A stretch of 37,113 bases of DNA, taken from assembly GCA_003599505.1 (NCBI GenBank), contig QZKO01000067.1:1-37113 (forward strand), read 5' to 3'. Shown here in pieces: positions 1 through 6,424 of this stretch. The stretch comes from Nitrospiraceae bacterium. Its GTDB lineage: Bacteria > Nitrospirota > Thermodesulfovibrionia > UBA6902. Positions within the stretch are counted from its first letter, which is position 1. Each line of letters begins with the position of its first letter. The notes under the pieces are model-generated. The model ran no database searches and had not been told where the DNA came from. It was given only the letters and a program-made list of their open reading frames with translations. A program made the translations under genes and the position numbers.

Positions 1-206
1 AACGCCACGAACCTGCCGTCAGAACTGATTGAAGGGGCGGAGCTCGCGTTATCTCCCTGCGCGCCGTCTGCGGCAACCGATACGCGGGTTGTAGCGGGAC
101 CCTGTATCGTATCGTCTCCTCCACCTACGGATACTTCCCCTCCGCTGCCGCAGGACGTCAACATCAACCCAAATAATAAACCGCTTATAATTCTTCCGAC
201 TTTCAT
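1..206 (-). CDS. Lipoprotein with PD40/TolB-like repeat start (3' part off window)
   Basis: Only the first 68 codons are in the window, read leftward; the rest lies beyond base 1. The protein starts with MKVGRIISGLLFGLMLTSCG, a short basic start, a hydrophobic stretch and a lipobox (LTSC at residues 16-19), so it should be a lipid-anchored exported protein. A Gly/Ser/Thr-rich linker follows. The last visible residues (SSAPSISSDGRFVAF) match the first strand of a PD40/TolB-type beta-propeller repeat (pattern PS.S.DGR.VAF). The best guess is a cell-surface beta-propeller lipoprotein; its ligand cannot be told. The start at 206 is set by the signal peptide; there is no strong Shine-Dalgarno just before it. 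Confidence 0.75.
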   Translation of the reverse strand, partial: MKVGRIISGLLFGLMLTSCGSGGEVSVGGGDDTIQGPATTRVSVAADGAQGDNASSAPSISSDGRFVA

Positions 207-245
207 AAATAACAGGTATTGCCGCCTTCTTTTAATCTCAAAACC

Positions 246-273
246 ATAATACCATTTCGGGGGAAATATTCAA
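246..273 (-). promoter_or_regulatory. Sigma-70-like promoter of the lipoprotein gene
   Basis: On the minus strand TTGAAT (268-273) is followed after 16 bp by TATTAT (246-251), ahead of the lipoprotein start at 206. The rest of 207-378 shows no convincing gene. Confidence 0.45.
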
Positions 274-378
274 ATAATATATTAAGGATCAGCTTTTGAA
301 CGTAAAATACACTGCTCCCAGAATGCAGAGGAAGGCGTAAAAATGATTGTAAAGAAAGGTCCATACACAGAAACAGAA

Positions 379-411
379 GGCAGACAACAACCTCAGCGGT
401 TGCTGTCTGCC
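379..411 (-). terminator. Strong hairpin downstream of the SWIB gene, probable terminator
   Basis: Arms 379-392 and 398-411 pair over 14 positions with one mismatch around a 5-base loop. On the minus strand the hairpin lies about 30 bp past the SWIB stop codon and is followed by a moderately T-rich stretch (TTCTGTTTCTG), so it most likely ends that transcript. A clean T-run is missing, so it could also be a palindromic repeat. Confidence 0.55.
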
Positions 412-442
412 TCTTCAATAGCGATATAAGGCTTCAGTTTTA

Positions 443-793
443 TTAACTGAGATGTTTGTTGACCAGCTTGGTCATCTCAAACATCGAAACTTTACTCTTC
501 CCTCCGAATACAGGTTTCAGGTTCGCGTCTGCGTTGATCATCCTCTTGTTTACGGCGTCCTGAAGCTTGTTCTTCTTGATATACACCCAGAGCTTCTTGG
601 TGACTTCCGTCCTTGGAATCGGCTTGCTCCCGACCACGGCTGAAAGGGCCTCGCTGATCTGCATGGGCTTCATAAACGCGGGGTTCGGGGTCCTCTTCTT
701 TTTGACGACCTTCTTTGCTGCGACCTTTTTCTTAACGGTTTTTTTTGCAGCAGTTTTCTTCGCAGGTTTCTTTGCGACTTTCTTTTTTGGCAT
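443..793 (-). CDS. SWIB/MDM2-domain protein with lysine-rich histone-H1-like tail
   Basis: A 116-residue basic protein. Residues 1 to about 37 are a Lys/Ala/Val-rich low-complexity tail built from KKxxAKKxxKK repeats, like bacterial histone-H1-like tails that bind DNA without sequence specificity. Residues about 40-116 are a single SWIB fold (PMQISEALSAVVG, then TKKLWVYIKKNKLQ, then MFEMTKLVNKHL), a domain first known from eukaryotic chromatin remodelling factors and found in chlamydiae and several other bacteria. An architectural DNA-binding role is inferred. The start at 793 has a strong Shine-Dalgarno (AGGAGG, 5 bases upstream), so the open frame reaching to 904 is not used. It stands alone and is divergent from cooT. 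A likely terminator follows at 379-411. Confidence 0.85.
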   Translation of the reverse strand: MPKKKVAKKPAKKTAAKKTVKKKVAAKKVVKKKRTPNPAFMKPMQISEALSAVVGSKPIPRTEVTKKLWVYIKKNKLQDAVNKRMINADANLKPVFGGKSKVSMFEMTKLVNKHLS

Positions 794-903
794 ATCGCCT
801 CCTCCTATATTGGGGTTAGAGTTTTTTAAATTACTTAATAATCTGCACTTTTTTAATATTTTTTTCAACATATTTTTTTTGGCCGCAGAAATCCACGGCC
901 TCA

Positions 904-933
904 TTGACTGTTCCGGAGATTATTCTTTATACT
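904..933 (+). promoter_or_regulatory. Sigma-70-like promoter of cooT-lplA
   Basis: TTGACT (904-909), an 18-bp spacer, then TATACT (928-933). The predicted transcript starts near 940 and includes the AAGGAG ribosome binding site at 946-951 ahead of cooT. Confidence 0.6.
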
Positions 934-961
934 TTTTCATATGCAAAGGAGATGATTGAAA

Positions 962-1150
962 ATGTGTGAAACCAACGCGTATATCGAAAAAGACGGCAAG
1001 GAAGAGATGTACCTGGAAAATGTCGATATACTGAGACCCGAAGACGGGAAGCTTTACCTCAAAAACCTCTTCGGCGAACAAAAGTTTTTTGAGGGCCGGA
1101 TAAAAGAGATTTCCCTTCTCAAACACAGGATCATCCTGGAGAAGAAATAG
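962..1150 (+). CDS. cooT: CooT family nickel-binding protein
   Basis: A 62-residue protein of the CooT family (formerly annotated as RNA_bind_2). It has the family hallmarks: an N-terminal MCE, GKEEMYLENVDIL and LFGEQKFFEGRIKEISLLKHRIIL. In the Rhodospirillum rubrum protein, a small dimer that helps nickel delivery to CO dehydrogenase, Cys2 is the key Ni(II) ligand. Cys2 is present here, which fixes the start at 962 rather than the in-frame TTG at 956. The ribosome binding site AAGGAG (946-951) lies 10 bases upstream. It is followed after 6 bp by lplA in a likely two-gene unit. No CO dehydrogenase genes are in view, so the nickel client is unknown. Confidence 0.85.
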   Translation: MCETNAYIEKDGKEEMYLENVDILRPEDGKLYLKNLFGEQKFFEGRIKEISLLKHRIILEKK

Positions 1151-1156
1151 GGACGC

Positions 1157-1942
1157 ATGCATTTCATGCGGTTCATAGTCCAGGCGGAGAATCCCGCGGC
1201 CTTCAACATGGCGCTTGATGAGGCCATATCAGAGGCGGTCCGGCGAAAGATATCTCCTCCCACAATCAGACTGTATCAATGGGAGGCCCCATCGGTGACC
1301 ATCGGGTATTTTCAGAAGATTTCAGACATCAACACCGGATACTGTGAGGAAAAGGGCTGTCCCGTCGTAAGGAGGATAACCGGCGGAAGGGCCATCCTGC
1401 ATGACGCCGGGCTTACTTACAGTGTTTCGGCATTAAAGAATTCCTTCCCCTTTAAAAACGGGCTGTTCGAGAATTACACGATCATCAGCAACGCGCTCAT
1501 ACGCGGGTTCTCCGCGCTCGGGATAAACGCGCATATGTCATTCTCAAAAAACAGGGCGGACGGCCCCAGGCATCCGGCCTGTTTCAGGTCCGCGTCATAC
1601 GGAGAAGTGACGGCGGGAGGCAGGAAGGTCATCGGCAGCGCGCAGAAGCGGTTTAATGACGGGTTCCTGCAGCAGGGGGCCATCATGCCGGGCTTCAACC
1701 CGGAAAAACTAAGAAATGTTCTGAACGGCTGCAAAGAAGAATATTTTGGGGGCATCGGGGCCCTTAATGACCCCGCAGGGGAAATCTCTTTAAATGATCT
1801 GAAACGCTCCCTTAAAGAAGCTTTCGGGACAGAACTACGTGTCAAAATGGTCACTGACGTCCCGAATAAGTTTGAACTAAGCCTGGCTGAAGAGCTTGTT
1901 ATCAGGAAATACGCAAACCGGGAATGGAATTTCGCGCGGTAG
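1157..1942 (+). CDS. Lipoate-protein ligase A / LipM-type octanoyltransferase family protein
   Basis: A 261-residue BPL/LplA/LipB-fold acyltransferase that moves lipoyl or octanoyl groups onto a lipoyl-domain lysine (for example GcvH). Visible motifs are ALDEAI near the N-terminus, RRITGGRAILHD (72-83, acyl-adenylate/substrate loop), PACF with Cys142, and GRKVIGSAQ with Lys157. LipM-type octanoyltransferases use a Cys in an ACF motif as the acyl carrier, while LplA ligases rely on the Lys of the GRKI.GSA motif. The short length and absence of the extra LplA C-terminal domain favour LipM-like transfer, but ligase activity cannot be excluded. It follows cooT by 6 bp and stops 2 bp before the convergent membrane protein gene. 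Confidence 0.8.
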   Translation: MHFMRFIVQAENPAAFNMALDEAISEAVRRKISPPTIRLYQWEAPSVTIGYFQKISDINTGYCEEKGCPVVRRITGGRAILHDAGLTYSVSALKNSFPFKNGLFENYTIISNALIRGFSALGINAHMSFSKNRADGPRHPACFRSASYGEVTAGGRKVIGSAQKRFNDGFLQQGAIMPGFNPEKLRNVLNGCKEEYFGGIGALNDPAGEISLNDLKRSLKEAFGTELRVKMVTDVPNKFELSLAEELVIRKYANREWNFAR

Positions 1943-1944
1943 GC

Positions 1945-2856
1945 TTATATCTCGTAACGCCCCGAAGAGGCCGGATAATTCGTAGCCCTGATATAATACA
2001 CGACCAGGAAACCCCACGCTACTACACTCAGATAATTTTGTAAAACAGCGCTTATTATGAACAGGACCATGCCCCCGGGAAAAAACGGGGAAACCGATAT
2101 CTTGAACGCCAATAATACGCCGGCCGACACTATCAATCCGATGAATAAAATTGCCGAAAACAGAAAGGCCATAGGGTTTTTCCTTAAAAACCCGGCCGTC
2201 TTTTTCAATGTCACCACAGTCCCCGTCCCTTCAACTGCCGAAACTACCGAGGAGATGAGCATGACGACAAGATAAATAATAAAAGCCGCCGCGCTGAAAA
2301 CGGCGATGGACATAAGCGCGAAGGACCTGAAGAACACTTCAAATATTGATTCCATCTGCAAAACACCGTGAAGGTCCGAAACAACGGCCCCTCCTGCAAT
2401 GATAAGCACAGTAAACAACGGCATGAAGACAAGAGACTCGACGGAGACCAGCCGGAACAAACGTAAAAAATTTTCATTTGCCTGCCTGAAAAAAGATGAA
2501 AGACTGAATTTCCGCTCCGGGGCGACAGTGGAATTTCTCAGCGTCCCCAGCATGCCGCCTAAAAAATAAATGATTACTATGCAGACGAACAATATATAAG
2601 AAATGACCGATATGAGAAAGAATATAACAAGCCCTGTATACCGCGATAAAATTTCATGAGGTTTTTCCACGAAATAAGGAAACAGGTTCTCCGCGTGTAT
2701 AATGTCAAAGCTCAGATATGACAGGGCGACGGTCACCGGCAGGCCGAGGCAGACAATGAGGCCTATGATGTTGATTACCGTCGCAGCCAGGCGGACAAAA
2801 ACAAGCTGCATGTTCCTGTTGGCAAGATTAAATGCTTCTTTCAGGTATTCAATCAT
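1945..2856 (-). CDS. Multi-spanning integral membrane protein of unknown function
   Basis: A 303-residue protein with about six hydrophobic helices (roughly residues 18-45, 73-102, 133-155, 178-205, 233-252 and 263-290) and a basic loop after the second helix (TLRNSTVAPERKFSLSSFFRQ). The layout resembles bacterial DUF-type membrane proteins annotated as glycerophosphoryl-diester-phosphodiesterase membrane domains or DUF4013-like proteins, but I do not recognise a specific family and give no function. It converges on the lipoyl-transferase gene with a 2-bp gap. A good promoter lies so close to the start that the mRNA leader would be only about 4 bases. There is no Shine-Dalgarno. Confidence 0.75.
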   Translation of the reverse strand: MIEYLKEAFNLANRNMQLVFVRLAATVINIIGLIVCLGLPVTVALSYLSFDIIHAENLFPYFVEKPHEILSRYTGLVIFFLISVISYILFVCIVIIYFLGGMLGTLRNSTVAPERKFSLSSFFRQANENFLRLFRLVSVESLVFMPLFTVLIIAGGAVVSDLHGVLQMESIFEVFFRSFALMSIAVFSAAAFIIYLVVMLISSVVSAVEGTGTVVTLKKTAGFLRKNPMAFLFSAILFIGLIVSAGVLLAFKISVSPFFPGGMVLFIISAVLQNYLSVVAWGFLVVYYIRATNYPASSGRYEI

Positions 2857-2867
2857 AACGGTTTGTT

Positions 2868-2896
2868 AGTTTAGGCGGTCACCGGACAAAAGTCAA
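2868..2896 (-). promoter_or_regulatory. Promoter of the membrane protein gene, almost leaderless
   Basis: On the minus strand TTGACT (2891-2896), 17 bp, TAAACT (2868-2873). The -10 box ends 11 bases before the ATG at 2856, so the predicted leader is about 4 bases. Confidence 0.6.
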
Positions 2897-2903
2897 TTTG
2901 AAC

Positions 2904-2932
2904 TTGAAAAACTCATGTATTACCTTTAAAAT
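2904..2932 (+). promoter_or_regulatory. Promoter of trpC-argB, predicted leaderless
   Basis: TTGAAA (2904-2909), 17 bp, TAAAAT (2927-2932). Transcription should start about 7 bases after the -10 box, at or next to the trpC ATG at 2941. There is no Shine-Dalgarno. It lies back-to-back with the promoter of the leftward membrane protein gene inside 84 bp. Confidence 0.6.
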
Positions 2933-2940
2933 CTTGCATA

Positions 2941-3732
2941 ATGAGTATTTTGAACGACATCCTGAAAAACAGGAAAGAGGAGCTCCAGTCAGCCAAAAGC
3001 TCCCTTCCACTGGCAGAGCTTAAAGCGCGGGTCAAAGACGCCCCTGCCGTGACGTCATTTAAAACCGCCATACAGAGAGAGCAGAACGGCCCCGTAAGAC
3101 TCATAGCCGAGATAAAAAAGGCTTCCCCGTCCAACGGCCAGATAAGGAAGGATTTCAACTTTTCTGAAATAGTGTCCGTTTACAACAAGAAGGACGTATC
3201 AGCAATATCCGTGATAACGGAGGAGCGCTTTTTTTCAGGCAGACTCGATTACCTCGGCAAGGCCAGAAAAAAAACCCTGAAGCCCCTGCTGAGAAAAGAT
3301 TTTATCATCGATGAATACCAGGTTTATGAATCACGGGCCAATCATGCGGACGCGATATTGCTCATCGTCGCCGCCCTTGAGAAAACGCATCTCGGGGACC
3401 TCTTTGACCTGGCAAAATGCCTCTCCCTTGACTGTCTCGTGGAAGTCCATGACTGGAAAGAGCTCGACACCGCGCTTTACTGCGGAGCGGAAATAATCGG
3501 CGTAAACAACAGGGACCTGAAGACCCTTAATATAAACCTGAAGACCACATTTGATCTCCTGAGGGACATCCCGGATGACAGGATTGTGGTAAGTGAAAGC
3601 GGCATTTACACGAGGCCCGACGTAATGGCGCTTGAGGCGACACGCACAGACGCCATGCTCGTAGGGACCGCGTTTATGAAAGCCGCTGATATCGGGGAAA
3701 AGATCGACGAGCTGATGGGGAAAATTATTTAA
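2941..3732 (+). CDS. trpC: Indole-3-glycerol phosphate synthase
   Basis: A 263-residue (beta/alpha)8-barrel enzyme of normal length that closes CdRP to indole-3-glycerol phosphate in tryptophan biosynthesis. All hallmark motifs are visible: IAEIKKASPSNG (catalytic lysine and phosphate loop), LLRKDFI (second catalytic lysine), LVEVHDW, GVNNRDL and VSESGI near the end. It is outside any trp operon and is instead followed after 12 bp by argB. The two may share a promoter even though they serve different amino acids. The start has no Shine-Dalgarno and a -10 box sits directly upstream, suggesting a leaderless mRNA. Confidence 0.95.
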   Translation: MSILNDILKNRKEELQSAKSSLPLAELKARVKDAPAVTSFKTAIQREQNGPVRLIAEIKKASPSNGQIRKDFNFSEIVSVYNKKDVSAISVITEERFFSGRLDYLGKARKKTLKPLLRKDFIIDEYQVYESRANHADAILLIVAALEKTHLGDLFDLAKCLSLDCLVEVHDWKELDTALYCGAEIIGVNNRDLKTLNINLKTTFDLLRDIPDDRIVVSESGIYTRPDVMALEATRTDAMLVGTAFMKAADIGEKIDELMGKII

Positions 3733-3744
3733 GGAGAGACCAAA

Positions 3745-4623
3745 ATGAAAGCGATCATCGAAAAGGCGAATGTACTCATCGAATCCCTGCCCTTTATAAA
3801 AAAGTTCTTCGGCAAGACCTTTGTCATCAAGTACGGCGGCGCCGCAATGGTGGATGAGGATTTAAAACAGGCCTTTGCCCAGGACGTCGTGCTCCTGAAC
3901 TTTATCGGCATAAAACCGGTTATAGTCCACGGCGGCGGGCCGAAGATAAACAAGGTCATGGAGCAGATGGGCAAAAAGCCCACCTTTATACACGGCCAGA
4001 GGTTTACCGACAGAGAGACAATCGATATTGTCGAAATGGTCCTCGGCGGGCTTATCAACAAGCAGATAGTCTCGCTGATAAACAGCCACGGAGGCCGCTC
4101 CATCGGTTTAAGCGGAAAAGACGGAAATCTTATAAAAGCCCGAAAAAAAATAATCAAAAAACTGTCGCCTGAGACCGGCACGCCGGAGATAATCGACCTG
4201 GGCCTCGTCGGGGAGGTCGAGAAGGTAGACCCCCGGATTCTTTTTTCCATGGAGCGGGACGGGTTCATACCGGTAATCGCCCCGATCAGCGCCGGTAATA
4301 ATGAAACCCTCAACATAAACGCCGACTATGTCGCGGGCGCCGTCGCCTCAGCCCTGAAAGCGGAAAAACTGATGCTTCTGACTGATGTGGAGGGGGTCAG
4401 GGACAAGAAGGGCAACCTGCTCCCGTCCCTGAGCATTAAGAAGATCAGGGCGCTCATATCAAACGGCGCCATCGCCGGAGGGATGCTGCCGAAGGTGCAG
4501 GCCTGCCAGAGCGCCCTTGAAGACGGCGTAAAAAAGGCCCACATTATCGATGGAAGGATTCCCCACGCGCTTCTCCTGGAAATATTCACTGAAAAAGGCA
4601 TCGGGACGGAGATAGTGAAGTAG
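3745..4623 (+). CDS. argB: Acetylglutamate kinase
   Basis: A 292-residue amino-acid kinase that phosphorylates N-acetylglutamate in the cyclic or linear arginine pathway. Motifs include KYGGAAM (ATP-binding lysine), VIVHGGGPKIN, GLSGKDGNLI, NINADYVAGAVASAL, LLTDVEGVRD and GGMLPKVQAC. The N-terminal helix before the kinase core (residues 1-25) is of the type seen in arginine-feedback-inhibited hexameric enzymes, so arginine inhibition is likely but inferred. AGGAGA lies 9 bases before the start and the gene follows trpC by 12 bp. No other arg gene is near. Confidence 0.95.
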   Translation: MKAIIEKANVLIESLPFIKKFFGKTFVIKYGGAAMVDEDLKQAFAQDVVLLNFIGIKPVIVHGGGPKINKVMEQMGKKPTFIHGQRFTDRETIDIVEMVLGGLINKQIVSLINSHGGRSIGLSGKDGNLIKARKKIIKKLSPETGTPEIIDLGLVGEVEKVDPRILFSMERDGFIPVIAPISAGNNETLNINADYVAGAVASALKAEKLMLLTDVEGVRDKKGNLLPSLSIKKIRALISNGAIAGGMLPKVQACQSALEDGVKKAHIIDGRIPHALLLEIFTEKGIGTEIVK

Positions 4624-4639
4624 TAACGAGTAACGGGTC
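4624..4639. repeat. Short 7-bp-period tract (GTAACGR units)
   Basis: Directly after the argB stop codon there are about two copies of a GTAACGA/GTAACGG heptamer plus a decayed third. The same unit is repeated about four times at 7745-7770. Confidence 0.6.
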
Positions 4640-4646
4640 ACTATTC

Positions 4647-4655
4647 TGATATACT
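4647..4655 (+). promoter_or_regulatory. Extended -10 promoter of nrdJ, predicted leaderless
   Basis: TG-A-TATACT (4647-4655) is an extended -10 box with no clear -35. The predicted start of transcription coincides with the nrdJ ATG at 4662. No Shine-Dalgarno is present. Confidence 0.5.
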
Positions 4656-4661
4656 TTAACC

Positions 4662-6392
4662 ATGAATCTTACCGAAAATGCTATCACCGTCTTAAAAACA
4701 CGTTACCTCCTCAGGGACGAACAGGGGAATATAAGGGAAACCCCGGAAGAGCTGTTCCGCAGGGTCGCGCGCGCCATCGCGTCCGCTGAAGCGCTTTACG
4801 GCGGCAACGCCGGAGAATGGGAGGAGAAATATTTCAACGCGATGAGCGACCTGCTCTTTCTGCCGAACACACCCACACTTATTAACGCCGGCAAAGAATC
4901 CGGGCAATTAGCGGCATGTTTTGTGCTTCCCGTCGACGATTCAATGAAGAGTATCTTTGATTCCCTGAAAAATGCCGCCCTTATACTCCAGAGCGGCGGC
5001 GGCACGGGTTTTTCATTTTCAAAACTGAGGCCTAAGGCCGACATCGTGAAATCAACAGGCGGCATCGCGAGCGGGCCTGTCTCTTTTATGAGGATATACA
5101 ATACGGCGACGGAGGTCATAAAACAGGGCGGCGCCAGGAGAGGCGCAAACATGGGGATTCTGCGAGTAGACCATCCCGACGTCATTGAGTTCATCAAGAT
5201 AAAAAGGCATGAAAAAGAGCTCACGAATTTCAATATCTCCATAGCGGTAACGGACGCGTTTATGGAAGCCTTGAGGAAGGACGCCGAATACGATCTGATA
5301 AATCCCCGCAGCGGCAGAATTACCGGACACATGAAAGCAACTGAGGTTTTTAAAGAGATTGTCGAGAGCGCCTGGGAGACCGGCGATCCCGGGCTTGTCT
5401 TCATCGACAGGATCAACAGGGACAACCCGACGCCCCATATCGGAAGAATCGAAAGCACAAACCCCTGCGGCGAACAGCCCCTTTTGCCTTATGAGGCTTG
5501 CGTGCTGGGGTCGATCAACCTGTCGAAGGCGGTAGGGGCAGGCAAGGGGCAAGGGGCAAGGGGCAAGGGAATTGACTGGGACCAATTGGCGTATCTTGTG
5601 CGTCTCGGCGTCCGTTTCCTCGACAACGCCATTGACGCAAACACATACCCCGTCCCTGAAATCGGGGAGATGCATAAAGGAAACAGGAAAATAGGTCTCG
5701 GGATCATGGGATGGGCCGACATGCTGATAAAGCTCGGCATCAGATACAACACGCCGAAGGCTTACCGCCTCGCCCGCGAGATGATGAGTTTTATCAGAAA
5801 TAAAGCCCGGGAGACGTCGGCTGAGCTCGCAAGGCAGAGAGGCGCGTTCCCGAATTTCAAAGGCTCCATCTATGATACGCCTGAATTTACCTCGAAAGGC
5901 GGCCTGAGAAACGCAACCGCAACTACAATAGCCCCGACAGGCACCCTGTCTATAATCGCAGGCTGTTCAAGCGGCATTGAACCGCTTTTTGCCATTGCTT
6001 ATAAAAGACTCGTTCTGGAAACGGAGCTTCAGGAAGTACACAGCCTGTTTCTTGAAACCGCGAAACAGAGGGGTTTCTACACCCCTGAGCTTGTCGAAAA
6101 GATCGGCATGAAAGGCGACCTGCGGGGATTTAAAGAGGTCCCAAACGATATTAAAAGAATTTTCATAACCGCCCATGAGATTCCGCCTGAAGACCACATA
6201 GAAGTCCAGGCGGCCTTCCAGGAATACACGGACAATGCCGTGTCCAAGACCATAAACCTGAAACACCGGGCGTCGAGGGACGATGTTGAACGGGCTTTTC
6301 TGCTGGCCTACGAAAAAGGCTGCAAAGGGATAACCGTGTTCAGATACGGCTCAAAGCTGGGGACCCTGGTGAAGACTGATGAAGTGGATTGA
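4662..6392 (+). CDS. nrdJ: Adenosylcobalamin-dependent (class II) ribonucleoside-diphosphate reductase
   Basis: A 576-residue class II reductase making deoxyribonucleotides with a B12-derived radical, without oxygen dependence. Catalytic residues line up with the Thermotoga enzyme: Cys86 (QLAACFVLP) and Cys280 (EACVLGSINL) as the reducing pair, Cys269 and Glu271 in NPCGE as the radical Cys and acid/base. Also visible are QSGGGTGFSFS, GGARRGANMG and the ATATTIAPTGT loop. Two oddities are seen. Residues about 290-303 are a Gly/Lys/Gln-rich insertion encoded by a perfect 7-bp tandem tract. The protein also ends right after GITVFRYGSKLG without the C-terminal Cys pair that usually re-reduces the active site. 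It stands alone and converges on the M16 operon with a 32-bp gap. Confidence 0.93.
   Translation: MNLTENAITVLKTRYLLRDEQGNIRETPEELFRRVARAIASAEALYGGNAGEWEEKYFNAMSDLLFLPNTPTLINAGKESGQLAACFVLPVDDSMKSIFDSLKNAALILQSGGGTGFSFSKLRPKADIVKSTGGIASGPVSFMRIYNTATEVIKQGGARRGANMGILRVDHPDVIEFIKIKRHEKELTNFNISIAVTDAFMEALRKDAEYDLINPRSGRITGHMKATEVFKEIVESAWETGDPGLVFIDRINRDNPTPHIGRIESTNPCGEQPLLPYEACVLGSINLSKAVGAGKGQGARGKGIDWDQLAYLVRLGVRFLDNAIDANTYPVPEIGEMHKGNRKIGLGIMGWADMLIKLGIRYNTPKAYRLAREMMSFIRNKARETSAELARQRGAFPNFKGSIYDTPEFTSKGGLRNATATTIAPTGTLSIIAGCSSGIEPLFAIAYKRLVLETELQEVHSLFLETAKQRGFYTPELVEKIGMKGDLRGFKEVPNDIKRIFITAHEIPPEDHIEVQAAFQEYTDNAVSKTINLKHRASRDDVERAFLLAYEKGCKGITVFRYGSKLGTLVKTDEVD
5534..5569. repeat. GGGGCAA heptamer tract inside nrdJ
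   Basis: About five units of a 7-bp repeat (GGGGCAA, the second decayed) lie in frame in nrdJ and encode residues about 290-303. A closely similar tract lies in tlyA at 30778-30818. Confidence 0.9.
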
Positions 6393-6424
6393 TAGTTATT
6401 CATGATCAGGAAACGCGCCCGGTA

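Noticed and set aside
203-418. 71-residue leftward open frame overlapping the lipoprotein promoter and the hairpin
   Set aside because: It runs through a terminator-like hairpin and an intergenic promoter and has no ribosome binding site or family marks.
879-903. Small inverted repeat GGCCG...CGGCC as terminator
   Set aside because: Only five base pairs with no T-run on the correct side.
2857-2940. Riboswitch or attenuator ahead of trpC
   Set aside because: The gap is only 84 bp, is filled by two back-to-back promoters, and leaves no leader RNA.
4624-4661. Cobalamin riboswitch ahead of the B12-dependent reductase
   Set aside because: The 38-bp gap is far too short for one and holds only a heptamer remnant and a -10 box.
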